A stretch of 32,614 bases of DNA from positions 1 through 32,614 of the forward strand of contig JAOTSD010000046.1 of NCBI GenBank assembly GCA_030247555.1, read 5' to 3'. This document shows positions 8,931 to 16,099 of the stretch, one piece after another; positions within the stretch are counted from its first letter, which is position 1, and every line of letters starts with the position of its first letter. The stretch comes from Siculibacillus sp. Lineage in GTDB: Bacteria > Pseudomonadota > Alphaproteobacteria > Rhizobiales > Ancalomicrobiaceae. The translations under genes were made by a program, and so were the position numbers. A model generated the notes under the pieces. The model ran no database searches. It was not told the origin of the DNA and saw only the letters and a list, made by a program, of their open reading frames with translations.

Positions 8931-9548
8931 TCAACGCGAATAGAATTCGACGACCAGGTTCGGTTCCATCTGGACCGGATAGGGCACGTCGGCCAGCGCC
9001 GGGATGCGCTGGAACTTGGCGACCATCTTGTTGTGGTCGACCTCGATGTAGTCCGGAACGTCGCGCTCACCCGACTGGACGGCCTCGAGCACCAGGACGA
9101 GCTGCTTGGAAGCGTCCTTGACCTCGACGACGTCGCCGATCTTCACCTGATAGGAGGCGATGTTGACGCGACGTCCGTTCACCTTGACGTGGCCGTGGTT
9201 GATGAACTGGCGGGCGGCGAAGACGGTCGGCACGAACTTGGCGCGATAGACCACCGCGTCGAGGCGACGCTCGAGCAGGCCGATCAGATTCTCCGAGGAG
9301 TCGCCCTTGAGGCGCATCGCCTCTTGATAGGTGCGCTTGAACTGCTTCTCCGAGATGTTGCCGTAGTAGCCCTTGAGCTTCTGCTTGGCCTTCAGCTGCA
9401 CGCCGAAGTCGGAGAGCTTGCCCTTGCGGCGCTGGCCGTGCTGACCCGGGCCGTACTCGCGCTTGGCGACCGGGGACTTGCCACGGCCCCAGATGTTCTC
9501 GCCCATGCGGCGATCGATCTTGTACTTCGCAGAATGACGCTTCGACAT
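8931..9548 (-). CDS. rpsD: 30S ribosomal protein S4
   Basis: This 205-residue primary 16S rRNA-binding protein organises the 5' domain of the small subunit. It starts [20 protein letters not shown] and carries the S4 N-terminal domain with [17 protein letters not shown], then the S4 RNA-binding domain at about 95-160 ([20 protein letters not shown], then [16 protein letters not shown]). It ends [11 protein letters not shown], the canonical C-terminus. Length is normal. The frame extends 40 codons upstream, but those residues are not S4-like, and the ATG at 9546-9548 gives the standard N-terminus. rpsD stands alone here rather than in the rpsM-rpsK-rpsD-rpoA operon seen in gammaproteobacteria; this is usual for alphaproteobacteria. 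Confidence 0.98.
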   Translation of the reverse strand: MSKRHSAKYKIDRRMGENIWGRGKSPVAKREYGPGQHGQRRKGKLSDFGVQLKAKQKLKGYYGNISEKQFKRTYQEAMRLKGDSSENLIGLLERRLDAVVYRAKFVPTVFAARQFINHGHVKVNGRRVNIASYQVKIGDVVEVKDASKQLVLVLEAVQSGERDVPDYIEVDHNKMVAKFQRIPALADVPYPVQMEPNLVVEFYSR

Positions 9549-9579
9549 CGCGGTCTCGACTTTGTTGGCACGGCGAGGC

Positions 9580-9639
9580 GAACCTGCCGCTGTTCTTGAG
9601 AGCGCGCCCTCCTCTGCGCCGCGAGGCGCCGACAGGTTC
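9580..9639 (-). promoter_or_regulatory. Candidate structured 5' leader of rpsD
   Basis: On the transcribed (minus) strand, GAACCTG at 9639-9633 can pair with CAGGTTC at 9586-9580. The closed loop holds an inner hairpin with GCGCC/GGCGC arms (9616-9620 with 9625-9629) around a four-base loop. It lies 31 to 91 bases before the rpsD start codon. S4 autogenously controls its own synthesis in several bacteria, so a protein-binding leader is conceivable. This is inference; no covariation evidence is available here. Confidence 0.3.
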
Positions 9640-9685
9640 CACGATCCGAGCGTATCGGCGGGAGCCACGGGAGCACGTGAAAAGA

Positions 9686-9711
9686 CTTCGCGGACCGTGA
9701 GGCCCGCGAAG
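9686..9711 (-). terminator. Intrinsic terminator after the glycosyltransferase pair
   Basis: Eight-base perfect arms (CTTCGCGG / CCGCGAAG) with a ten-base loop are followed on the minus strand by TCTTTTC. It lies about 107 bases beyond the stop codon at 9818 and ahead of the rpsD leader, so it would separate the glycosyltransferase transcript from rpsD. The long loop makes it weaker than the other terminators here. Confidence 0.55.
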
Positions 9712-9817
9712 CTGGAGGGGTCTTAGTCCCTGCCGCCGCGCTTGTCAAATCGTGCCGCCCCGCCGCACCCGGGACGTCGTCCCCGCCTCGCCGGTGCCGA
9801 GTCGGCCGCCTCCCACC

Positions 9818-10681
9818 TCACCACGTCAACGTCCCGGCGACGAGGCGCTCGAGGAAACTGCCCGTCTCCGCCGCTTCGAGGGGGCGCCGGGCGAGGAGGT
9901 TGTTCCACAGGTGGATGGTCCGGGTGCGCGGCGTCACCACCGCCTCGATGTCGCCGTCGGCGGCGTAGAGCCGGTCGATCTGCGACCAGTGGAGCGGATA
10001 GAATGCATCGATCGGTTGGGCCTCGTCGAGACGACCGTCCTCCCGCAACAACCAGGTCAAGGCTCTCGGACCGACCGCTCCCCACGGCAGATCGGCGAGC
10101 TGATCGCCGAGACCGAGGAGGTGCCGCACCTTCAGCAGGATCCGGTGGTGTCCCGGCAGGTCGACCCACGGGGGGATCACGCCGGGATCGGCGAAGACCG
10201 AAAGGAGCCCGTCGAGGATCGGATCGTCGGGCGCGAGCCCGAGCACCGCACCGTTGATCGATCCCGGCTCCTCGAACCCGAAGACGTTCGGCCCCGGGAA
10301 GTCGATCGGCCGGACGCAGTAGAGGTCGGCGTCGATCCAGATGCCGGCACCTCGCCGCAGCAGCTCGTACCGGAAGAGATCGGAGAAGAGCGCCGGGCTG
10401 CCGCTGCGACGGTGGCGAACGATCGACCGCCGAGGGACGACCGACGCGGCGTCGACCGCTTCGGCGCCCTCCGGCAGATCGTCCAGCGCCCGGTAGGAAT
10501 GAACGCGCACCCGGTGGCCGCGACGCAGGAACGAGGCGAGGCAGGCTCGCGCGATCGGCCCCAGGCGTTCGCCGATCCACAGGGCGTTGCAGACGGGAAG
10601 CCCCGCGTCGCCTTCCCCTTCTCGTGCCGACGTCTCACCCACGATCGCTCCCAGCCCCGCGGGATCCGCTTCCCGCCTCAC
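9818..10681 (-). CDS. Glycosyltransferase with DXD motif, second copy of tandem pair
   Basis: This 287-residue protein is a paralogue of its upstream neighbour. It carries the sugar-nucleotide/metal-binding motif WIDADLYCVRPIDFP (DAD at 117-119) after SPALFSDLFRYELLRRGAG. That arrangement is typical of alpha-1,4-glycosyltransferase/GT32-like enzymes that modify lipopolysaccharide or capsule. The proposed GTG start at 10681-10679 overlaps the upstream TGA by four bases (GTGA), with a GGGGAG ribosome-binding tract about nine bases earlier, indicating translational coupling. No transmembrane helix is seen. The last 150 or so bases are nearly identical to those of the upstream gene, while the first 20-25 residues are unrelated. 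The acceptor and donor sugars are unknown. Confidence 0.82.
   Translation of the reverse strand: MRREADPAGLGAIVGETSAREGEGDAGLPVCNALWIGERLGPIARACLASFLRRGHRVRVHSYRALDDLPEGAEAVDAASVVPRRSIVRHRRSGSPALFSDLFRYELLRRGAGIWIDADLYCVRPIDFPGPNVFGFEEPGSINGAVLGLAPDDPILDGLLSVFADPGVIPPWVDLPGHHRILLKVRHLLGLGDQLADLPWGAVGPRALTWLLREDGRLDEAQPIDAFYPLHWSQIDRLYAADGDIEAVVTPRTRTIHLWNNLLARRPLEAAETGSFLERLVAGTLTW
9885..9982 (-). repeat. 98-base exact direct repeat, copy 2
   Basis: This segment near the 3' end of the downstream glycosyltransferase gene is identical to 10745-10842 in the upstream gene. The wider match 9846-10003 versus 10706-10863 differs at only five positions that I count. It encodes the shared IDRLYAADGDIEAVVTP / TIHLWNNLLARRP region. 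Confidence 0.95.
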
Positions 10682-11466
10682 CAATTCAGCCTCCCCGTGA
10701 CGAGCCGCTCGAGGAAACTGCCCGTCTCCGCCTCTTCGAGAGGTCGCCGGGCGAGGAGGTTGTTCCACAGGTGGATGGTCCGGGTGCGCGGCGTCACCAC
10801 CGCCTCGATGTCGCCGTCGGCGGCGTAGAGCCGGTCGATCTGTGACCAGTGGAGTGGATAGAAGACGTCGACCGGATGGGCCTCATCGAGACGACCCGCC
10901 TCCCGCAGGAGCCAGGTGACGGCGCGCGGCCCCGCCACGCCCCACGGCAACTTTCCCAGATCGCTGGCGAGGCCGAGAAGCCGTCGCGCCCGCAACACCA
11001 GCCGTCGGCGCGCCGGTAGCTCGATCCACGGCGGAATCGCGGCGCGCTCGGTGAAGATCGCCGCGAGACGTTCGAGGACGGGATCATCCGGTGCGAGCCG
11101 CAGGACCGCTCCGTTGATCGCCCCCGGCTCCTCGAGCCCGAAGACGTGATCCTCCGGAAAATCGATCGGCCGGACGCAATAGAGATCGGCGTCGATCCAC
11201 AGGCCTGCGCCGCGGCGGAGCAATTCATAACGGAAGCGGTTGGAAAAGAGCGCCGGGCTGCCGCTGGGGCGATGGCGAACGATCGCCGTCTCGGGCAGGA
11301 CCTCGGCGGCGTCGACGATCTCGACACCCGGCGGCAGATCGGCGAGCGGTCGGTAGGCGTGCACCCTGACCCGGTGACCGTGGCGGAGGAAGGACGCGAG
11401 ACAGGCGGCCGCGACCGGCCCCAGCCGATCGCCGATCCACAGCGTGTTGCAGATCGGTGGTTCCAC
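10678..11466 (-). CDS. Glycosyltransferase with DXD motif, first copy of tandem pair
   Basis: This 262-residue protein begins MEPPICNTLWIGDRLGP and has SPALFSNRFRYELLRRGAG followed by WIDADLYCVRPIDFP (DAD at 92-94), the nucleotide-sugar site of GT32/alpha-1,4-glycosyltransferase-like enzymes. The start is chosen at GTG 11466-11464 because GAGGGAGG lies four to five bases before it, and the protein then begins right at the conserved strand. An in-frame GTG at 11529 would add 21 residues. Its stop overlaps the start of the second copy. The two proteins align along nearly their whole length, being most alike at the C-terminus. Likely a cytoplasmic enzyme of surface-glycan synthesis; there are no other glycan genes beside it except the deacetylase about 3 kb away. 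Confidence 0.83.
   Translation of the reverse strand: MEPPICNTLWIGDRLGPVAAACLASFLRHGHRVRVHAYRPLADLPPGVEIVDAAEVLPETAIVRHRPSGSPALFSNRFRYELLRRGAGLWIDADLYCVRPIDFPEDHVFGLEEPGAINGAVLRLAPDDPVLERLAAIFTERAAIPPWIELPARRRLVLRARRLLGLASDLGKLPWGVAGPRAVTWLLREAGRLDEAHPVDVFYPLHWSQIDRLYAADGDIEAVVTPRTRTIHLWNNLLARRPLEEAETGSFLERLVTGRLNW
10745..10842 (-). repeat. 98-base exact direct repeat, copy 1
   Basis: Partner of 9885-9982, at an offset of exactly 860 bases. Identity is far higher here than in the middle or the 5' parts of the two genes, which is the pattern left by gene conversion. Confidence 0.95.
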
Positions 11467-11620
11467 GATTCCTCCCTCGGATCGCCACGCCGTCACGCCG
11501 GGCGGCACGCCCACCCGCCATTCGGCCACTCGCGGCGGAGCGCCCCGAGAGCACGATCGAGCCCGCTCATCATAGAGGTTCGCCCCCAGACGTCACCCCG
11601 CAAACTCGCCGAAGAGAGGT

Positions 11621-12475
11621 TCAGGGCGCTCCCCGCGCCGACGTCAGCCCGAAGCCGTCGAGCACCCGCGCCAGAGCCGGCGACGGGTCGGCGCCGGAGG
11701 TGAAGATCGCGCGGCCCGCGCCCCGCCCCCGCCCGCCCGGCACCGCGCCGAGAAGTTGCACCACCCGTCGGGCGATCGCCGGAGCCGGATCGATCCATTC
11801 GACCTCCCACGGCGCCAGCCGCCGAAAATGGTCGAGAAGGAAGGGGTAGTGGGTGCAGGCGAGGACGATCCGGTCGGTCCGCCGACCGCCGTGACGACGA
11901 AAGCACGGACGAATCTCGCGTAGGATCGCGGCGTCTTCGACCGGCCGACCGGAGAGATGGTCCTCTGCGAGCCGGGCGAGCATGGTCGAGCCGACCAGCG
12001 TCACTTCGACGTGGCTGGCGTAGGTGTCGATCAGGGCGCGGGTGTAGTCGCGCTTCACCGTCCCCGGGGTCGCCAGCACCGAGATCATCCGGGTGCGCGT
12101 GGTGGTCGCCGCCGGCTTGATCGCCGGCACGGTGCCGACGAAGGTGACGGTCTGCGCGGCGCGCAGATGCGGCAGGACGAGCGTCGAGGCGGTGTTGCAG
12201 GCGACGACGAAGACGTCCGGGTGATGGGCCGCGATCAACCGCCCGGCGAGGTCGACGATCCGGGCGATGAGTTCGCCCTCCTCGCGATCGCCATAGGGGA
12301 AACCGGCGTCGTCGGCGACATAGACGATCTCGGCATCGGGACGGGCGGCACGGATCTCACGGGCGACGGACAGCCCGCCGATGCCGCTGTCGAAGACGAC
12401 GATCCGCGGAGGCCGGCCGCCCGCGGCGGCGCGCGGCGGCGCGGTTTCTCCGGTCGTCTCGTCTTGTGCCGCCAT
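11621..12475 (-). CDS. murI: Glutamate racemase
   Basis: This 284-residue enzyme interconverts L- and D-glutamate to supply D-Glu for peptidoglycan. The two catalytic cysteines are C93 in VACNTAS and C207 in ACTHYP. The substrate-binding FDSGIGGLSV is at 28-37 and the FPYGDR segment at about 59-64. The ATG at 12473-12475 gives a normal start with GGGGAG upstream; the longer frame is low-complexity. The N-terminal 20 residues before RIVVFDSG are an Ala/Pro-rich extension. It lies 190 bases downstream of trmJ, beyond a terminator that overlaps the trmJ stop codon, so murI probably has its own promoter in 12476-12655. Confidence 0.95.
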   Translation of the reverse strand: MAAQDETTGETAPPRAAAGGRPPRIVVFDSGIGGLSVAREIRAARPDAEIVYVADDAGFPYGDREEGELIARIVDLAGRLIAAHHPDVFVVACNTASTLVLPHLRAAQTVTFVGTVPAIKPAATTTRTRMISVLATPGTVKRDYTRALIDTYASHVEVTLVGSTMLARLAEDHLSGRPVEDAAILREIRPCFRRHGGRRTDRIVLACTHYPFLLDHFRRLAPWEVEWIDPAPAIARRVVQLLGAVPGGRGRGAGRAIFTSGADPSPALARVLDGFGLTSARGAP

Positions 12476-12657
12476 GGGCCGGCTCCCCGCGTCGGGCACG
12501 AGTCCCTCCGCCCGGCGGTCCGGTCCGGCACTCGCATGTCGCGGAGGGAGAAGTGGGGCGCGGGCGCGACGCAGAACCTTCCATCGCCCGGCCCCGCATG
12601 CATCCAACCACACCCATGGTTAAAGCGAAGTTGAGGAAAGGTGCACGAAAAATGAAA

Positions 12658-12680
12658 CGGGACGATCACTCCTCGTCCCG
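12658..12680 (-). terminator. Intrinsic terminator overlapping the trmJ stop codon
   Basis: On the minus strand CGGGACGA pairs with TCGTCCCG across a seven-base loop, followed by TTTCATTTTTCG. The trmJ TGA (12668-12666) sits in the loop, so a ribosome finishing the gene would cover the hairpin. It would separate trmJ from murI. The arms are eight bases and perfectly complementary. Confidence 0.7.
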
Positions 12681-13514
12681 ATTTCGCACTCCGCGCTCGC
12701 GCTCCGCCGCATCCCGCATCTCCTGGAAGCGCGCCAGATCGAGCCGCGTCGGCCGCCCCTCGAGCGCCGCCACCATGCCGCGCAGCGTCCGGACCTCCTG
12801 CTCGGAGAGGCGCGCCTTCTGGAAGATCTGCCGCAGGTTCCGGATCATGTGGTCGCGCTTGTGCGCCGGGCGGAAGAACTCGACCTTGTCGAGCGCACTC
12901 TCGAGATGGGCGAAGAAGGCGAAGACGTCCCCCTTGGAAGCCTGCGGCGAACGCTCCTTCTCGACGAAAGGGGTCCAGGCCGCATCTCCGAGCACCAACC
13001 GCCGCCACTCGTAGGCGACGAGGATCACAGCCTGCCCGACGTTGAGCGAGGCGAAGGCCGGGTCGACCGGCACGGTGCAGATGCGGTCGCAGAGCCCGAC
13101 CTCGTCGGAGGTCAACCCCCATTTTTCCCGACCGAAGACGACGCCGGTGCGCGCTCCGGCGCGCGCCGCCGCCGCCATCTCGACCGCCGCCACCGCCGGA
13201 CTCTCGACCTCCTTGGCGATGTCGTGCGGTCGGGCGGTCGTGGCGTAGACCAACTCGAGGTCGGCGATCGCCGCCTCCAGCGTATCGAAGAGCCGCACCT
13301 CGTCGATGATCGCATCGCCCCGGCTCGCCGCCGCCCGGGCCTTGTCGTTCGGCCATCCGTCGCGCGGCTTGACGAGCCGCAGGTCCTTCAGCCCGAAGTT
13401 GGCCATGGCGCGTGCCGCCGCGCCGATGTTCTCGCCCATCTGGGTCTCGACGAGCACGATCACCGGAGGCGCCGACGCCTCACGATCCGTCCCGTCGTTC
13501 ACCTGCGCTGCCAT
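12666..13514 (-). CDS. trmJ: RNA methyltransferase of the SpoU/TrmJ family
   Basis: This 282-residue SPOUT-fold methyltransferase probably makes 2'-O-methyl-nucleotide at position 32 in tRNA. The three SPOUT motifs are present: NIGAAARAMANFG (29-41), GVVFGREKWGLT (124-135) and VPVDPAFASLNVGQAV (148-163), which form the trefoil knot that binds SAM. The C-terminal 90 residues are a helical extension as in TrmJ. The motif-2 residues KW replace the more usual acidic/small pair after FGRE, a minor deviation. The start ATG at 13512-13514 is natural. The gene is divergent from the TPR protein with 135 bases between starts. The pairing with murI downstream is common in Hyphomicrobiales. The exact target RNA is inferred. 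Confidence 0.9.
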   Translation of the reverse strand: MAAQVNDGTDREASAPPVIVLVETQMGENIGAAARAMANFGLKDLRLVKPRDGWPNDKARAAASRGDAIIDEVRLFDTLEAAIADLELVYATTARPHDIAKEVESPAVAAVEMAAAARAGARTGVVFGREKWGLTSDEVGLCDRICTVPVDPAFASLNVGQAVILVAYEWRRLVLGDAAWTPFVEKERSPQASKGDVFAFFAHLESALDKVEFFRPAHKRDHMIRNLRQIFQKARLSEQEVRTLRGMVAALEGRPTRLDLARFQEMRDAAERERGVRNRDEE

Positions 13515-13649
13515 CCCGCTCTCCTCGCTGTCCCGGCGTCGACGGGTTACCGCAACCCGTCACGACTGTCGACGCGTGTCGATGACGAACGGATTGACAA
13601 AAAACGTTTCGGGCCTGCGAAATGGAGGGTGCTTACGCGAGGGCAGCGG

Positions 13650-15422
13650 ATGTCTGACGGCCACGAGCGGGAAGTCGAAGAACTCGGTCGCGTTCTGGCC
13701 TCAGACGCCTTCGTCGCGTCGCCCATGCTCGCCGCCTTCCTGCGCTTCGTGGTCGAGGAGACGCTCGCCGGTCGTGCGGATCGGCTCAAGGCCTACACCA
13801 TCGCGGTCGGCGCCCTCGACCGGCCCGAAGACTTCGACCCCAACGACAATCCTCTCGTCCGCGTCCAGGCACGGCGACTGCGAAGGGCGCTGGAGCGTCA
13901 CTACCTCACCGACGGACGCGACGCGGATCTCGTCATCGAACTACCGCTCGGCACCTACGTGCCGAGCTTCGTTCCCCGCGACGCCGCGGCGCGCCCCACC
14001 GGCCGCGCCCCGCCGCCCTCCCGCGCCGGCGACCCCCGTGGTCGGCCCGGCTCACGGCACCGGCGTCACCGGACGTTTCCGTTGCCACGTGGTGTCGCGC
14101 CGCTCCTCGTCCTCCTCGTCGTCGCCACCGCGTTCACCGGGTGGTACGCCGGCTCGTGGCTCGGCGTGCCGGCCGAGACGCGTCCGGCCGAGACGGTGAA
14201 TCTCGCCGTGTCCCGCTCTTCGTCGGAGACGGAGACGACGGTGATCGGTCTCGACGCCAGCAGGGTGCTGCCGCTCGTCACCGTGACGGTCGACGTCCGC
14301 GAGCCGAAGCCCTTCGACTTCGACGCGGAGGTCTACCGCAGCGACATCGAGAGTTTCGCCGGCCGCTTCGACGACGCCGTGGTGGTGACCCGCCGCGCCA
14401 CCCCGACCCAGCCCACCCCCGGCCAGCCGCTCTATCGGTTGCGCTTCCTCGTGGCCCGCGAAGGCGGCACCACCAACGCCCATGTCCAGCTCGTCCACGT
14501 CGCCGACGAACGCGTCCTGCGCTCGACCGCGCTGGTCGTCGACCGTTCGCGTTCACCCGCCCACGAGAGCTTCGCCACCCCCGCCGACCTCGCCTTCGTC
14601 CGCGACGCGGTGCAACTGCACGGCGCCATCTCCCAGGATCTGGCCAATCTCCCCGATCTCGGACCGGAACTCGCCTGCCTGACCCGAGCTTGGACCCATC
14701 AACTCGAACCTTCTCCCGGCAGCCGGCTCGCAGCCGAGGAATGCCTGATCCCGCTGGTCACCGCCAACCCGAGGTTGGCGCCGGCCCTGACCATGCTCGG
14801 GGTCGTTCATCTCGGCGAACCCCGCCGACGCGGCGAGGTCACGGACGACGACCCGCTGGCGCGGGCCGAGGCGGTGATCCGTCGCGCCACGGCGATCACG
14901 CCGACCTCCTCGGCTCCTTATCAGGTGTTGCAGAACCTGCTTCTGGCGCGCGGCGACATCGACGCCGCGGTCATCGCGGGCAAACGATCGGTCCAGAACA
15001 ATCCGGAGGACATGAATGCGATCGGCGCCCACGGCGCCGTGCTGGCGCGCATCGGCCGCTACGAGGAGGCCGTCCACCTGCTCGATCGCGCCGCGGCGAA
15101 CACGGCGGTCCTGCCGAAATGGGTGCGCTTCCACGCCTTCCTGGCGCTCAACAATCTCGGCCGGACCCGCGAGGCCGACGACGGGGTCGCCCTGCTCGCC
15201 GGCTCGTCCGAACCGCTCGACCTCGCCGCGGCCGCCATCCGCGCCCACCGCCGGGGTGACGAGGCCGCCGCCGCCGCCGCCGTCGCGTCACTGCTGAAGG
15301 CCGAACCCGAGATGCGCGACGACCCGCGCGCCCACCTGCGCCGCAGCGGCTTCACCGAGGCCGTCGCCGACCGGTTCCTCGTCGATCTCGTCGCCGCCGG
15401 CCTCCATCGCGCCCGCATGTGA
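13650..15422 (+). CDS. Membrane-anchored TPR protein with N-terminal domain of unknown function
   Basis: This 590-residue protein has three parts. Residues 1-110 form a compact domain with LASPMLAAFLRFVVEETLAGR-like helices, then RLKAYTIAVGAL and FDPNDNPLVRVQARRLRRAL, ending in IELPLGTYVPSF. I recognise this arrangement from rhizobial proteins that are often mis-called adenylate cyclases, but its function is unknown to me. A basic, Pro/Arg-rich linker (111-148) precedes one transmembrane helix (about 149-170). The rest is probably periplasmic, with TPR-like helical pairs between about 390 and 560 (for example YQVLQNLLLARGDIDAAVIA and AHGAVLARIGRYEEAVHLLD). GAGGG six bases before the ATG supports the start. 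The Arg-rich N-domain inside the cell may bind DNA or RNA (inference). Confidence 0.8.
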   Translation: MSDGHEREVEELGRVLASDAFVASPMLAAFLRFVVEETLAGRADRLKAYTIAVGALDRPEDFDPNDNPLVRVQARRLRRALERHYLTDGRDADLVIELPLGTYVPSFVPRDAAARPTGRAPPPSRAGDPRGRPGSRHRRHRTFPLPRGVAPLLVLLVVATAFTGWYAGSWLGVPAETRPAETVNLAVSRSSSETETTVIGLDASRVLPLVTVTVDVREPKPFDFDAEVYRSDIESFAGRFDDAVVVTRRATPTQPTPGQPLYRLRFLVAREGGTTNAHVQLVHVADERVLRSTALVVDRSRSPAHESFATPADLAFVRDAVQLHGAISQDLANLPDLGPELACLTRAWTHQLEPSPGSRLAAEECLIPLVTANPRLAPALTMLGVVHLGEPRRRGEVTDDDPLARAEAVIRRATAITPTSSAPYQVLQNLLLARGDIDAAVIAGKRSVQNNPEDMNAIGAHGAVLARIGRYEEAVHLLDRAAANTAVLPKWVRFHAFLALNNLGRTREADDGVALLAGSSEPLDLAAAAIRAHRRGDEAAAAAAVASLLKAEPEMRDDPRAHLRRSGFTEAVADRFLVDLVAAGLHRARM

Positions 15423-15528
15423 TCAGGAAGCGCCGGGTCGACCTCGGCCGCGGCGAACCTCATGACGACGCGTAATCCGATGAAACGATCTTTTGTATCA
15501 AAGCGTTGCGAGCGTTTCCTGCCCTTGA

Positions 15529-15542
15529 GGCAACCGTTTGCC
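15529..15542. promoter_or_regulatory. Short inverted repeat before the MerR-type gene
   Basis: GGCAA and TTGCC arms are separated by four bases, about 110 bases before the merR-like start. MerR proteins bind inverted repeats within elongated promoter spacers and commonly regulate themselves. I cannot place confident -35 and -10 boxes around it, so the assignment is tentative. Confidence 0.2.
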
Positions 15543-15653
15543 CCGAGGGAATGAACCGTAACGACCTTCTCCTCCCCCCGGCATGCCACCATACCGGTCA
15601 CAGAAATCGGACGAGCCCCCCGCCGTCCGCACCATTCGATCGAGGAGAATTCC

Positions 15654-16070
15654 GTGTACGCCCACCACGACGAGATGTTCGCCATGTCGGAATTGATGCC
15701 CGTCGAGAACCGGCCCCATCACATCGGCGAGCTGGCGGAGAAGTTCGGCATCACCCTGCGCACCATCCGCTTCTACGAGCAGAAGGGCCTGATCAACCCG
15801 CGGCGCATCGGCACCAACATGCGCATCTTCGACGTCGCCGACGTGGCGCGTCTCGGGTTGATCGTGACCTGTCGCCGCTTCCGATTCACGGTCGAGGAGA
15901 TCTCCGAACTGCTCGCCGCCCGCGACGCCCTCCCCGCCGACGCCTTCCACACCCGCCTCACAGAAACGATCGCCCGCCGCCACGCCGAACTCACCGCCGA
16001 AATCTCCGAGCTCGAACAGGTCCGCAGCGACCTCTTCGGCTTCCTCGCCGACCTGCGCCGCCGCGGCTGA
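15654..16070 (+). CDS. MerR-family transcriptional regulator
   Basis: This 138-residue regulator starts at a GTG preceded by GAGGAG at good spacing. The winged helix-turn-helix is at about residues 23-60: HIGELAEKFGITLRTIRFYE then KGLINPRRIGTNMRIF, with the MerR hallmark arginines. After it comes a helix pair (VARLGLIVTCRRFRFTVEEI) and a long C-terminal coiled coil (about 100-138) for dimerisation. There is no cysteine array for metal sensing, and no separate effector domain. It resembles the short MerR regulators of fatty-acid or amino-acid catabolism (LiuR-like) in alphaproteobacteria. It is convergent with the methyltransferase gene, 29 bases away. Its targets are not evident. Confidence 0.85.
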   Translation: MYAHHDEMFAMSELMPVENRPHHIGELAEKFGITLRTIRFYEQKGLINPRRIGTNMRIFDVADVARLGLIVTCRRFRFTVEEISELLAARDALPADAFHTRLTETIARRHAELTAEISELEQVRSDLFGFLADLRRRG

Positions 16071-16099
16071 CCCACCCGCCGATGCGGCGGAGATCGGTT

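Noticed and set aside
9885-10842. The 98-base repeats as a transposon end or CRISPR-like unit
   Set aside because: They lie inside two homologous coding regions, in the same frame, at a single gene-length offset, so they reflect paralogy.
13594-13622. TTGACA at 13594-13599 as a promoter for the TPR gene
   Set aside because: The -35 is perfect, but the expected -10 position reads GCGAAA/CGAAAT, which is not convincing.
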